Source of the DNA: Synchiropus splendidus
Lineage: Eukaryota; Chordata; Actinopteri; Syngnathiformes; Callionymidae
Length of the DNA: 64,000 bases
Assembly (NCBI RefSeq): GCF_027744825.2
Contig: NC_071340.1
Span: 4,652,501 to 4,716,500 of the forward strand
Direction: 5' to 3'
A model generated the notes under the pieces. That model saw only the letters and a program-made list of their open reading frames with translations, was not told the origin of the DNA and made no database searches. Every line of letters starts with the position of its first letter. Position 1 is the stretch's first letter. This document shows, one piece after another, positions 1 to 13,980 of the stretch. Position numbers and translations under genes: made by a program.

Positions 1-184
1 CTTGCTCTCCTCATATGCTTCCTCAGTCCGGTCAATGATGGTGGTGCACTCGTCAGGAAGCCCGGCCTGGCATCGTTCCGCATGATCACCCATCAGGTCA
101 GCCTCTGTGCCCAGCCACACCCAGTCATGAGCGTGGTTCATGTTGCCACCAGCCTCCAGCACTGGGACCTGCTTGTGGCGATAT
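1..184 (-). CDS. tmem132: TMEM132 last exon in window, cytoplasmic tail (partial)
   Basis: This exon follows acceptor atctgcag, completes the Arg codon, and stays open for 61 codons to the window edge. It encodes YRHKQVPVLEAGGNMNHAHD, then WVWLGTEADL, and near the edge ECTTIIDR followed by EEAYEESK. HDWVWLG and CTT-IDR are recognisable cytoplasmic motifs of the family. The remaining tail and the stop codon, expected within roughly another 80-100 residues by family length, lie outside. No typical 3' end signal is in the window. Its 3' limit is set by the window, not by biology. Confidence 0.95.
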
Positions 185-1265
<1,081 letters not shown>

Positions 1266-1318
1266 CTAGTAAGCGACATGTTTGTACAACAATATAATCC
1301 ATCACAGGGCGTATGCTA

Positions 1319-1859
<541 letters not shown>

Positions 1860-4358
1860 CTAGAGGAGATACCAAGAAAGGGCATCACACACATTTGTAT
1901 ATAAAGTCTTGTAATATTTTATACCGATTCAAAGTAGAGGTGCACAGACTGCAATTTCCCCATCAGCATTTTTTTTAAAGAGTGACCTGACATTTTCATG
2001 TATTTATTTAGTCCACACACAACAACCCGAACACATTAAAAAAATAAAATAAATACTAAATTAACTTTGAATAAAATGCAACAATTTAATGGACAAACTA
2101 ACAAACAATCCTAAAGACACCTAAGCTTTTTGTTGTTGCTTTTGTGCTGTAGGTTGAAAAAATGTCAACACGCATCCCTTTCGATTTAAATATTAATCAT
2201 AAATTATACAAATGCCTGGAGGACAGAAGCAAGAAAATTGAAAACTATTATTCAAAAAAATATTTAAATAATTTTTAAACACTGACAGATAGAAAGTTTC
2301 TCTGCCATTTCACCTCACGTAATTCCTTTTCCCAACGAAATGACCAGCCACGCTAAACAGCCACTCACTTTCGGTTCTCACAGGAGTGACAGTGAGGCAC
2401 CTGGCTGTTTCTACTTGCTACCCTTTGTGGTTCTTTTTGAAATGGTGAATGAGGTTTATAAGTTATTACACTGTTTGAATGTGGCCCTTCAACAACTTAT
2501 TTCAGCCTTACATGCATAGCAAATGAGACGTTTGCTTGAGCGTGCACTGGAAAACATTTTAATTGTTGTGTAGATGTTCGCGCTGAGTGACGCAACCTGG
2601 TGCATGCTGCCAGTTAACCCTCTCTGACGGCAAAGAAGAATGGATCAGTGACTGACACACGGGAGGTATAAAGGATTCGGTAGAGAAGATCAGTTTCATA
2701 TATTCTAAAGAATCACAGATACCTCAAAGTTCAGGAAATTGGTTCCAATCGACCAGTGCACCCCATCAAAAAGTGTTGTACACCAGACTCACCGCAGAGA
2801 AGATGTGAGCAACACTGAGATGCAATCTGTGTGTAATGTGAACCATAAACTCCCTATCCCAGTGCAGTCAGATTTAAGAGCAGCCAATACGATTCTAAGG
2901 AAGAATGAAGTCTTGCTTGTAGCTTATATGTTAATGTGCACATCCAGCTAATTTAATGAGCAAAACATGTGTTTGAGAAATGGATATGTTAAAAAGCCTA
3001 GATTATATCAGTTGGTTTGAATAACCTCTCTGAACAAACCATCTCAGTCTGGAAAAAACAATGTTTTTGGGAACCCCTCATTTCAATGGCTGTGAGTGTG
3101 GCTTGCGTTTGCTCTTTGAGAGATCACATTGGTGGGGTTAAGAGCAAGGATCACTAATTGGCAGTTCTCAACAGAAAAAGTCAAATTCAAGACCAGCAAA
3201 TGTGACGAACTTCTGTTCTGTTCACTCTCTTTAATTCTCCATCTTTTCATTTCCTGCAGGGCGGAATTTTCTTCTTGCTATAATGAGAAACTTCCTGTCC
3301 CATTAGCCTTCGGAAGCAAATTTGAATGTAGTGGGTTTTGATAAAATAAGCAGGCAGCGGAGGGTTGTGGGGGGGATAATAGCCTCAGATCGCGTGGTAA
3401 AATAACCCAGAGCAATGTGATTAGGGAGTTGAGAATAGCTTGTTATATGGGAGCGACGCAGTGTGTGGGGGTGCGACAGTGTGGCCCCTTTGTGGAAGTG
3501 GCACTGAATTTTAATAGAAAAACAGGTTGCCATTTGCCGGCCAGTGACTGACCGGTGTCACAAAATAGTCACTGGTTTATTAGATCGAGAGTTTCATGGA
3601 TTTGTTGTTGCTTACTTTCTGTCACGCTCTGCTATTAGCTTGATTTTGCTCGCATGTCCGCATTCGTCTCTCTTCTGTCTCTCTATCTCACTGAGCTTCA
3701 CAGATAATGGCACACAGTGCATGCTGTCCGCACATCAGCACCAGTTGCCAGATTGCTGTTTTGACTGCTTCTGTTTCTCTGCTGTTCACTCTGTGCAGCC
3801 ACATTTGTGGAGGTGATCCAGTGCTCTTAGTCTAAACACTCCCCCAACTGAGGTTATTTCAGGCCCAACACACTCCAGCGTGCCCAAATACATACATGCC
3901 ATTAATAAATTAAAATGATCAATAATCCGGATCGCTCCCAGAATTGACTCATTCGTTTCTTGTCCCGTTTCAAACATTTCCTGAAAATTTAGTCCGAATC
4001 TGTTCATAACTGTGATTTTGACAAACAAGCCAAGGCCGACGAAAATATAACCTGATTGGTGGATGTGATAAAAATAATAAGAATCTTACTTTGAACTAAA
4101 ATCCCTTGAATAGCCGTAAGAACTGAACGGAGCTTCGATCCTGGAAGCTATGTTCCCATAATTAGAAGGTGATAACAGCAGAACGATTACATCTACACGG
4201 CACAGGATTGTGGCTTAACTTTAATTGTTGCAACCTTGGGGAGTTTCCCTGTAGCAAAGAGCTGATTAGCGCCATCAGGGTGTGTACTTGTGCGAAGAGG
4301 TGTACACTGATTTCAGTTGTATACACTGCTGATCTGCGATACACAGTGTGTCTCTCAC
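1860..4358 (-). other. Intron of 2.5 kb, nothing coding seen
   Basis: Between the VTITDLG and [10 protein letters not shown] exons. It is AT-rich at 1960-2280 and has short open frames with no recognisable product on either strand. No clear transposon ends were recognised here. Confidence 0.75.
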
Positions 4359-4487
4359 CTGTCTCTGCGTGTGTAGAAGGTCTGATGCTGTTGTGGAGAG
4401 CTGGATTGCCTGGGAATTTCCTGGACTTGCCACTATGCTGATGGACAAAGACGCGACCAGTTGGACTCCCAAATCTGTGATGGTCAC
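4359..4487 (-). CDS. tmem132: TMEM132 exon with VTITDLGVQLV (43 aa)
   Basis: This 129-nt phase 0-0 exon follows acceptor gtatctag and ends CAG|gtgaga. It encodes VTITDLGVQLVASLSISIV, continues PGNSQAIQL, and ends LLHTQRQ. The VTITDLGVQLV start is a clear family signature marking the start of the last extracellular Ig-like domain. It joins [13 protein letters not shown] of the next exon. It has the same length as that exon, so loss of both would keep the frame. Confidence 0.95.
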
Positions 4488-4557
4488 CTAGATACACAAC
4501 CACCAAACAAATGATTTCTGACTTCCCTGCTGATGTGTGAACAAGTGGTTAGTAGTG

Positions 4558-5701
4558 GCCTTTGCACTGTAGGAACCTTTTTAGTTCAAGGAATGATTTG
4601 GAGAATTTGGGTGTTCAAAAATATTGGAACATGTGACTGACAGGTGTTTTTGCCTAGGTGTTTCCTGTTTCACTTTTGTTTTTCAAACAATAAATAGTGC
4701 TTGATGTCTGTGGTGCTCAGTTTCAGATTAGGGTTTTGCCTGTGGAGACTGCATTTATAGCACAAGGTGTAACAAACATGAAGACCAGAGAGCAGTCTAT
4801 GGGGGCGAAAGAAACAATTGTGAAACTGAGAGAAGATGGAAAGTTAGTCAGAGCCATTGGACAAACATTGGCCAACCATTTGGAATGTCTTGAAGAAGAA
4901 AGAAACCACTGGTGTACTAAGTAACAGACATCAAACAGGTAGAAGAAGAAGAGCAATTGCAGTTGATGGTAGGAACATTGTGGGAGCTGCAAAGAAACTT
5001 AAACAACTGTTAGTGGCATCATAACCTCCGGAGGGCAGGAGTGAAGGTATCTGTATCTACTATTCACATCTACATAAGCACCGAGGCTACATCAGAAGAT
5101 GCAAGCCACTCATCAGCAAGAAGAATAGGAAAGCCAGCCTGGATTTTGCCAAAAAGTACAGTGTGCGTTTAATACTGGTTAAATAAAGGCGGAGACCGCT
5201 GGGTTCCGTGTGTGACATCAGTGGAAATGTCATAAAAGAAAAAAAAAAATCTCCTGTTTTCTGATTTACCAGAGATCCACAATACGTTCATTTATGTTTC
5301 CAATCACAGACTGCAAGATATCTGCGAGTGTCTGCTGCAGTCTGTGAGTGTGTTGAGGAAATGCTGGGGGCCAGAGCATCAGTTGAATGTTCACTTTACT
5401 GAATTTGATTAAAACACGATATACATGACACAAGTGTAGTTCAGATCATTGTATTGACAGTTTTGTGTGTAAAAAATTTATTTAAAACAGCCATCAGTAA
5501 CAAAAGTCCTCCAGACTCCCTCCCAACAGCCTCTGAGTCGGTGTCAGTGTTCAAATGTTGGTGTGAGAATAGTTTCACAGAAGCTAACGAAAACACCTTG
5601 GGACTAAAAAGGTTCCTAGAACCATTCAATTTGACTGTACAGGAACCATTTAATCTCCAAAATGGTTCATAGAACTGAAAAGGTTCCTGCAGTGCCAAAG
5701 C
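4558..5701. mobile_element. TIR DNA transposon with a nested Tc1 fragment
   Basis: Left end TTTGCACTGTAGGAACCTTT and right end (complement) TTTGGCACTGCAGGAACCTTT form imperfect terminal inverted repeats of about 50 bp: roughly 4558-4612, and 5643-5701 with GGTTCCTGCAGTGCCAAAG at the edge. The flanks do not show a clear target duplication. Between them sits a Tc1-like fragment and a few hundred bases of unassigned DNA. The right end also contains further GGTTC/GGAACC direct and inverted copies (5610-5690). The superfamily is not determined. Confidence 0.6.
4609..5160 (+). pseudogene. Tc1-like transposase, 3'-truncated and frameshifted
   Basis: The plus strand opens with the fish Tc1-type leader TTCAAAAATATTGGAACA (4615-4632). 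It then has MKTREQSMGAKETIVKLRED with GKLVRAIGQTLAN, the paired-like helix-turn-helix N-terminus of Tc1 transposases. After frameshifts near 4890-5040 it continues with residues resembling RRCKPLISKKNRKASLDFAKKY. The catalytic DDE half is absent, so the copy is dead. It lies inside the TIR element at 4558-5701, so it inserted later or was captured. Confidence 0.75.
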
Positions 5702-5753
5702 CTTTTATATGTGGTCACCATTCAATGCAGCAAATGTCCAAAGGTGTCTTTAC

Positions 5754-5816
5754 CTTGTCGTCCATTACCGTCACGGTCTTCTCTGCCAGAATTGTGTCGG
5801 ACAGAGGGGATAGCAC
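5754..5816 (-). CDS. tmem132: TMEM132 exon with VLSPLSDTILAEKT (21 aa)
   Basis: This 63-nt phase 0-0 exon follows acceptor ttttgtcag and ends AAG|gtaaag. The product is VLSPLSDTILAEKTVTVMDDK, one of the best conserved short stretches of the family in my memory. It is too short to appear as an open frame by itself and was found by matching the frame of the flanking exons. A TIR transposon carrying a Tc1 fragment ends only about 50 bp to its left (4558-5701), inside the downstream intron. Confidence 0.94.
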
Positions 5817-8187
5817 CTGACAAAAATATAGGAAAATTAACTTAAATTTAACTGCACTTTGGGATCCAAGTGGTGACTCATGTCAAAGAAGCAGAAGCCA
5901 GAGTGAAATGTATGGAATGATTTTAGAATTTAATTTGAACTGCCATATTGGTACATCTTACACAAAGACTAGCATGCAGGTAAGTCTATGGATGGAAGAG
6001 GACCATAGCAATATCAAATTAGAATTATGCAGCAATGGTCAGCAGGCTCCTCCTGTGGTTGAATGACTGTTATTGCCCATTGAAATTGTATAACCATCCC
6101 TTTTCATGAGTCTCCAGGTGGTGTTTGGATCAGGATGGGTGGGGGGTAGTAATCAAATTCTGTCATGAGCCGCAACACCTTTCTTTGTTTCATATTTTCA
6201 GGTTACCTTCATGGAACTTGAATTGTGAGCAGAGAGACCGAGAGAAAGCATGAAACAGAGTTTAGACGATGGAGAGTTTAATGGACAGATGGAGGAAGGC
6301 TGAGTGAGAAGAGGACTCCTGTTCCAGGGTGTTCTACAGTGCCTCAGACAGCAGGACAGCCGCATCTGATTTCTGAACAAAGAGAATCTCGAGTGAACGT
6401 GTCGGCCGTCAAACTCAATCCGACTATCAGCAAGGTAACAAAATGCAGTGATTGGCAGCTTTGGGATTGCTCTTCAAGACAGATTGAGAATAAGAAAGTC
6501 TGGGGAGGAGACAGGAGAACAAAGAGGAGGCTGGAGAGAAAAATTGAAATGTCAAACGATAAAATGACGACTGTTGAGGATGGCATCTTGATGGGGGTGT
6601 GGGGTGAATTCTTTCTTCTGGCTCACAAACTGAGCACAGTTGTCTGACTGTATGTGTTCGTGTGCCATGCTGGACCCGAACAAACACACTCAGCTGTTTG
6701 CCAAATACCCACTAAATCCCTCAGTGCCGCAAAAAAATGAGTGCCAGACCATTCCTGACATCCATGAACATTGGAAGGAGAATCATTTACTCAGGAGTCC
6801 GATGGAAAAGAGTGGAGGGGAAGTCAAGTGTCCAAAATAGAGTAATTGAAATTCATTGATTCTACAGTATTGATAATAGAATTCACGAGTAGAAAAAAAA
6901 AAAAAAAAGACATGCGTTTAAATTACCCCCGAAAATGGTGGCAAATGTGGAAAAATAGATACAAACGACAATTGAAAATATGTGATGGGACAATAAATCT
7001 AATTTTGAGAATGTTGTATGCTAAAAATAATCAGTTTTGTGCAAAAATGCTAAATTACATTCACAGTATTAAGATAATGTGACAAACGAAACCAAAACAA
7101 AATGTAGGAATTTCATAAAATTATGTGTAAATTATGTGATCAGGAAATATCAATTTAAATCAAAAGGTTTAACATAATTTGCCGCATCAATCGAAATGGA
7201 AATTGCTACAGGGCCAAAAAAAACAGACAAACAAACAAATACATATTACAGCAGGGAAAAAATAAATCAATAATTCTGGGAAAAAAATGTATAGGCGCAG
7301 GTCTCCAGAGTAATTTTCTTGAAAACCCTCATGGTTTTCCTGCATAACATGTGGGTTCCTTTCCGTGCACTTCCATTGTCAGTGAGTTTCACAGGTTACT
7401 CCCGCTATTGCAGTACACGTTTGTCTCAGCGTGGTTCTAGCATATGGTCGGTAGAAGTTCCCTCTTCCTCATCAGGAGTTAGTTTAACTAGTCTTCGTAG
7501 ATGATCCGGTGCCAGTCCATTTCTGACTTCTGAAACGGAAGCACTGGTCTTTGTGTTGTGTTTGGTAGGTGTTTACCGCATGGGAATAATCGAGCATTCT
7601 CAACTCTCTCTTTCATTCAAGTACAATTTGCATTTGTTTATTATACACAGTTGTTTAGTATATTTCACTTTTTTTTTTTCATATTATGGGAGAGTCTATT
7701 TAAGTCTTTTCAGTGTTCTGAATTATTATTTTTAGATCTCTCCTCTGTTGATAAAACGTGTGTCAAACAATACGTGACTCATTTGTTCTGACACCTCATA
7801 GATATCATATACAGGCTCAAACTCCTCCCACTCCAGTTTTCCACCTTTATTTTGTCTGTTCTTGCTTAGTGAGTGTAGGTCCAAGGTTCACAAAAATCAT
7901 AAATCATAGAATTATTCCACAATTAACTGAAATGTATTTATGCTTATCAGGTACCTTGTCCATACTGAGTTCAGCATTTTACACATTGTCATTTTTATTT
8001 ATTTTTTTAATTATAATCTTTCATTTGATCTTCTTCATTGTGAGCTGTCAAAAGACTGATATCAAAGACACTTTCACAAAATGTATAAAATGACAAAAAA
8101 GGATTCTGATTCAATGTCCTTTCTTCTTCTTCTTCTTCTTCTTCTTATTATTATTAATGATAACAATAATTAATAATAATACACCAC
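5817..8187 (-). other. Intron of 2.4 kb, unassigned DNA
   Basis: Between the VEDPRIAKL and VLSPLSDTIL exons. It contains AT-rich stretches at 6840-7300, a poly-A run near 6893-6908, and the microsatellite at 8121-8181 next to its donor. Short plus-strand frames at 6339-6840 show no recognisable domain and lack codon-like structure. Confidence 0.7.
8121..8181. repeat. (TTC)n / (TTA)n microsatellite beside a splice donor
   Basis: About nine TTC units are followed by TTA/AAT units. Read on the gene's strand the intron begins gtggtg, then TAA-type and GAA-type repeats within ten bases of the exon end at 8188. Confidence 0.9.
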
Positions 8188-8265
8188 CTGTATGGTTGTG
8201 ATTCCGAGATCCCGTCCGACTAAAATCTTTCCGTCAACCAGCTTGGCGATTCGAGGGTCTTCCAC
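8188..8265 (-). CDS. tmem132: TMEM132 exon with VEDPRIAKL motif (26 aa)
   Basis: This 78-nt phase 0-0 exon follows acceptor gctctgcacag and ends CAG|gtggtg. It encodes VEDPRIAKLVDGKILVGR followed by DLGITTIQ, which leads into the VLSPLSDTIL exon in the order expected for the family. Its donor is directly followed by a TAA/GAA-type microsatellite in the intron (8121-8181 on the plus strand). The donor GTGGTG is weak, which makes the adjoining repeat of interest for splicing. Confidence 0.93.
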
Positions 8266-8308
8266 CTGTGCAGAGCAACAGGTACAGTGCTGGACTTCTG
8301 TTTTGTTA

Positions 8309-8491
<183 letters not shown>

Positions 8492-8560
8492 TCAATTTAA
8501 GAGTTCCTTACACAAGGAATGTCAAAATTTCCGCCAGTAAGTGAAGCAATCAAGCGAAAC

Positions 8561-8624
8561 CTGCAGTGTGCAGCCTTTGCTCTTCTTCTCATCATCCTCA
8601 TCATCCTCACTGTCCCTCGTGGGT
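8561..8624 (-). CDS. tmem132: TMEM132 short acidic exon (21 aa)
   Basis: This 64-nt exon starts with the single base that completes AGA (Arg), after acceptor tgtttacag, and ends CAG before gtttcg. The product reads PTRDSEDDEDDEKKSKGC then TLQ, an acidic run followed by lysines. Recalled TMEM132 proteins carry a similar acidic patch and a GCTLQ turn here. The donor GTTTCG departs from the usual GTRAGT, but the next exon begins YQYALVRVL exactly in frame, as the family predicts, so the boundary is well supported. It probably forms an exposed loop between two Ig-like domains. Confidence 0.9.
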
Positions 8625-10551
8625 CTGTAAACAGATAAATTGGATGAGCGGTGGACAGAAGTGTTGCACACAGTAACTACAGCTAGGCGTTTATTGATGT
8701 CGGACCTGGTGCAGACTTGCAAGAGGCAGTGGATACCACGTTAAAACACAGATCAGATGCTAAAATCAGATGTCACCAACAGCAATCTTTTCTGAAATGA
8801 CGCAAAACACACCACCTACTACTATTTTGTAGGGAGTGTAAGGAGCTATGTATAAAGCCATTCTTTATATTATGTTCATGCCATACCATCATCCCTGCGG
8901 TGTGGTGGTTAGGTTACATGTTAAAATCCGATCCGAATCGAAGTAAATAGATAGTTCTGTAGATCAGATCACAAGTCGGAAACTGACAGCCTTCTCATAA
9001 GCCTCACGTTGCACCTGACATGTACTATGAGATTGGATAGTCACTTGTGAAAGCTGGCAGTGCTGCACACACACCACGTCATATACTTTCATTTCCAGAG
9101 TAACCGATACTTTTGACTTGCTCTCTGCATGAATGATGGACAGCTCTCCAATTAACTCGTAAAAATAAACATGTTCTTTAGTAGAACACAAAGTGCATCT
9201 AAATCAACGTTTTTACATTAGGATTACGGCAAATAAGCTCCTCACGGGGGTGAGCTTATCAACTCAGGCGACTTGGCACTAGATGGCAAAGACTACAAAG
9301 GCAGCGCGACTCCACGCTAACGTGATAAATGCGGAGCAGTAAAGGGTCTGATCGCTGTCTGGGTGGAAAACATCATTCAAAAACAACTTCACAAACTCCC
9401 AGAACACTGAGGTGTGCAGCAGCAGGAGGCTGGTGCTGGGGAATGGGAGCGGGACTCGCTATGTGTGTGGTTGTTTGATAAGTTGATAAGTCTGGATCTG
9501 TACTTCACAGACAAAAATCTTCTCGGTCCTTAGCAATCTCTCTCTCTTTGTTCAATGTGTTGTGAGACCAGTGTCGATAAATCAAGATTGTCGTTTTACG
9601 CAGCTTGTTTCCACCATTTTCTTGTGAAATGAACATGGCAACACTCTTTCATGTTTACTTTTGGCTCATATTCTGCGATCGTCTGTGTGTTTCATTCCAG
9701 ATCAGAATAAGACCTGTCATCATAGTGAGCTTCAAGTGTTACAGCGCATGAGTGTGTGTGGCTTAATGTGGGCAGTTGCCGTGTGTAGGCATGCCAAAAA
9801 GTCAGACAAATCAGATCAATGTGCAATATGATTTTCATGACAAAAAACTAAACTTGTGTCATGTATTTAGTGCATTATTCACTGTTGATTGCTGTGAAGT
9901 CCGTTCAGTTCAGTGGAGCGGAGAGTCAACATGGGAGGCTCCCGTCTGCAGCGCTACTCACACAGAGTCAGACACTCTCAGTCTCTCTCTCTGCGCGTGA
10001 TTTGATTTAAACAAATTGTGGGTCTGTGGTAAATCAGAAGGTGATGAAACGTTTGCTATGTACTGATGAATCTGCCGATGTCACCAGGATCAACCAGCTC
10101 CACTGCGTCTCTCACTGGGAAGAAACCCCTTTTCGTGTGCCTCACCGTTTGACTGATGCGTTGTGGGGCTGCCGTAAACTGCTTCCGCTTCTGGTGTGAG
10201 TCCGGGGTTAAAAGCCAGCCACTTTTGCTAATTAGCCAATGGACATTTTTTGGACAATTTTGCTTGTTGTGACAACAAGTGGCAAAGAAAGCAGCCAATT
10301 GGTTGACTCCATTGCTTATCAGAAAATGCCCACTGAGTCAATCAACCAATGGTTTTCTTTACTGAGGGAGGGAGTCGCCTGTCTAGCACAGCCCCACGCA
10401 CTTTATTGGACTCACGCGCTAACAATCCAATTGTTGCTTTCGCAGACCGCAGGAGAGCAAATTTATAAATCACATCTGCTCCAAATGTGCGATGGCCCAC
10501 CGAGCATTGCCCTGTACGCCCGATTGCAGGTCCAGCTTTGCCTGGCCTACA

Positions 10552-10785
10552 GCACGGGTGGGCAAACTGTTCCACAAAGGGCCGCAGTGGGTGCAGGTTT
10601 GTGTTCCAACCAATCGAGAGGGCACCTTTTCCCCAATCAGGTGTCTTGGTAGTGTCATCAGTAGATTGTCAGTCGGGTGTCCCTTGTTTGAGCTGACACC
10701 TCATTGGTTCAACTATGTGTGCTTGATCGGTGGGAACAAAAACATGCACTAACACGGCCCTTTGAGGACTGGTTTGCCCGACAGT
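10552..10785. mobile_element. hAT-type MITE
   Basis: The left part reads GGGTGGGCAAACTGTTCCAC then AAAGGGCCGCAGTGGGTGCA. The right part is its imperfect complement, ending GGCCCTTTGAGGACTGGTTT and GCCCG. The interior repeats GGTTGGAACA-like sequence in both orientations. This matches a common short fish hAT-type palindromic element as I remember it. It has no coding capacity and the ends are degenerate. Confidence 0.7.
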
Positions 10786-12036
10786 GACACTTACAGCTTC
10801 TCAAATGCAGTATTGGTGTCATTAAATGAATCATGTACATGATGTTGAGACCACACAAAATGCAACTGCTTATTCGAGCAAACATTCACAACAGATTTGA
10901 ATTACAATTCTACTGTCGTCGATGGGGTTTTCTAGAGGTTTCTACCGCCTGATCGGCCTAACGCACATTACCAGAGGGATTCAAAACACACGCAGAGAAG
11001 CAGGTGGCCATACAAACATGAGCATGTTAACCGCAAGTCAAAAATATTTTGTGGTGTTAAGATTCATTGTAGTTATTGAATAAGATCTTTATAATTGAAC
11101 ACTTTTTCAGATGAATTAGGGAGAAGACAAACAATACTATCCAAATGAATCAACTGATAAAGCCAAGGGAGAAGTGGAACGTATGGCTGAATCAGAAGTT
11201 CTTCAAAGCTTGTGTCATTCTTCTTTCATAAGACGTCTACCATGACTATTCCTTTGTTTTATTCTGCCAATGTTGACTGTTTGAAATTATTGAGGGGGTA
11301 TTTAAATTGCGTCAACCTTCCGTACATTTGTACAATTCTACTTACATGTGATGAATTCCAATCAACACTCACGACAAAGGAAACAATCAACAGACTCTCC
11401 TTTGCCTTGGTGCACAAAAGGAAATGAAACCACAACACAAAGACAGTCCATTGTACCATAAATGCAGTAAGTCAGTGAGCATTCTGGATGTTTCAATAAT
11501 TGAGATGCCACCCTTGCTGCTCCGCTTCTGTCCTTGAGTTCATCGGCGTTCAGTTCCTCCATTTTGAATGGTGACAAATAGTAAACACAAGCAAACACAA
11601 CTGCACAAAAGAACACATGGCAGTAAATAAGTATGTAGTTTCCATCATTTGTTAGGACAAAAGAAAGAGGTAGTATTTCAACTTTTTATTATTTATTAAG
11701 TGGGTCAGCGAGTTGGCAGTCCACGACTTGGGTTACGTGGCAAATGATTGCGTTTTAAAGATCAGATTTTTTTGAATGCTAACAGTTTATTCTGAAATTT
11801 GATTTTCTCTAAGTGGGATGTGTATCTTGTAGTTTATGGCTTGACTAAGCCTGGATGTAGCTGTTTAACTTGAGTATGAGCAGACTACATGATGTGCAGT
11901 GTAGCTACCAAATCTGTCCTTTTACCGAATGTGTCGTACCTGCCACAGAATGACAACGTCACATCTGGCAGAAACGTCCAATACATGCCAGCTAATCACA
12001 AACCATTGTTCCGCAGACTGTGGAGGAGAACAAATA

Positions 12037-12753
12037 CAGTGGTACCTCGGTTCTCGACTACAATCCGTTCCAGAAGGCCGTTCCAGAAGCGATTTGTTCG
12101 AAATCTGAATCGATTTTTCCCATTACAATTAATGGAAAAAGAAATAATGCGTTCCAAGCCTTAAAATAGGCTTTTGTAGGAGTGAATGTAGAGTGTCTGC
12201 TGCAGGTGTGTTGTTCGTCTGTGTGTGTGGCCGCTGCATGTGGGAGGGGTTGCCGAGTGAGTGATGTCTCTCCAGAAGTGAAGAGGTGCCCGGTGCGTGT
12301 CCAGCTCTGAATGTGCGCTTCTGTGCAGTTTGGCTGTGACAATGTCATAAACCAAGTAACGCTCTGTCCCAGACTCGCCTCATCCCTGTCCGAGCTCCAG
12401 CCGACAACAGGACATAAAACCCTGGAGTGCGTGCTCCAGACTCGGAGGTGTGGAGAGCGAGCACCTCCCCTGTGACACTGTACCACAGTCCAGTGCGGAG
12501 ACAGGAAAGGTTTTACACCTCAATATGAAGAAAAAACAGCCAGTAAATGTAGCTAACGGGACACGTCTGCATACAGAGGCTGCATTATACACAATAACAA
12601 TCGTTGGTCAGCTGATCGGTCAGTGCACGTTATGTTTTTTCTGTCTTTTTTCGGGGACGTTCAAAATGTGGGTTTTCGTACCAAATCTCGAAATTTTTGT
12701 TCGAACTTCGATTTGTTCGAAGTCCGGGACGTTCTAAAACCAAGGTACCATTG
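12037..12753 (+). mobile_element. TA-flanked TIR DNA element, copy 1
   Basis: The ends are CAGTGGTACCTCGGTTCTCG and the complement CAATGGTACCTTGGTTTTAG, each bordered by TA (12035-12036 and 12754-12755), which suggests Tc1/mariner-type insertion. The inner edges of the TIRs share CGAACAAATCG-like motifs. The interior encodes no recognisable transposase. A second, truncated copy in reverse orientation lies at 41731-42215 and shares the interior, so this is a real dispersed family. Confidence 0.75.
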
Positions 12754-13319
12754 TACTTCGCAATGACAAACATCATATTCTCTAGCTCATTAAAACATTC
12801 TAAAAAAATGTATCTGCCGGATGTGACATCATCACCCTGCGGCAGGACACATTCAATCAGTGGACAGATTTGGTAGCTACACTGGCTTCTGCTGCACAAT
12901 GGAAGTAAACAAACTGCTCCTCTGCCTTGAAGATCTAAAAACATTATATACAATTGACAGGTTGTGCAAGTAACTTGATGCAGCAGAGGTTCTTGGTCTG
13001 TTTCGATATCTGCAGTGAACACATAACAAACCTGATATTAACCATGTTGCCACGCTAAAGATGTGTCCATTTGTCTTTAACCATCTACACTGGGGTCTTT
13101 TTGATTATTTCTCACAAGACCATAAGAAGATCTGATTTTTAGGAGGTTTTCAGAGACATTACCACTGTGTTTGCCACGTTAGCATGGTTACTAAGTTAGT
13201 CGGGGCTCAAGCTATGATCAATCACTTGACTCTGTGCTTTAGTTACTCTATCTGTCATTCCTGTGATACCAAGAAAACACAGTCTTCTGAATATTTAATC
13301 TTGTTGTTCTTCTTTAACT

Positions 13320-13980
13320 TCAGTGGAACCAGAAGGACTGAAGACATCACAGTGCCAACCCTCGTCACCTAAGTGATGTTACAGTAGTCTGGCTCTCTTT
13401 CTGCAGCACATGTCACATGTTGGACTTGGTGTTGGAGGTGAATGCGAGTTTCATGACTTAATGTTTTGCATAACCTGCTGCGGAAAGGCAGAGTTACCTG
13501 GCATTTGCACCAATGATTGATGAAGCCTGATATGTTTATTTATTTATTTTCATTTACAGGTAAAAACAGCAAAAAAATCTGATGCAACTCGAGAAATTTG
13601 AGTTGCTGAGAAAATAATTTTCAGACATCAGTGACCTATAGTCAGGTACTTATTGCAAGACAAAGAAAACACGGTCTCCTGAATATTAATTATTTTTTAA
13701 CACTTGGTCCAATCCAGAATCCAGAAATTTTCCAAAAGAAGCATTGCAACGATGATGCCAGCGCCATGCGCCAAGGTGATGCTGTTGAAACATCGCTCTG
13801 TTGCGCTGATATTGGCTCTTTAACTACTTGATCAGTCGCTGTGTACAGAGTAATATGTGCCAGTCTCAAACGTCAGGAGTCATCTCCGTCTTCTTACTCT
13901 ACTGAGAGTTGAATTGGAGCTCACAGTGCCACCCCTTGTCAAAGAGCTGACATTACAATAGTTCAGTCTTCCCTCCAATG
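13320..13980. repeat. Local diverged repeat copies
   Basis: CACAGTGCCAACCCTCGTCA (13350-13370) and CACAGTGCCACCCCTTGTCA (13921-13941), each followed by a GTTACAGTAGTC / ATTACAATAGTT motif, are diverged copies of one unit. A reverse copy (complement CACCACCCCTTGTTACAGAG) lies at about 16198-16222. A second pair, AAGAAAACACAGTCTTCTGA and AAGAAAACACGGTCTCCTGA, lies at 13272 and 13663. The family is unknown. Confidence 0.5.

Noticed and set aside
10239..10652. 137-codon plus-strand open frame
   Set aside because: It overlaps a hAT-type MITE, has no recognisable domain, and competing frames exist on the other strand; treated as chance.
12058..12486. 142-codon minus-strand open frame
   Set aside because: It lies wholly inside a TIR element; a related broken frame in the second copy shows it is repeat sequence, not a host gene.
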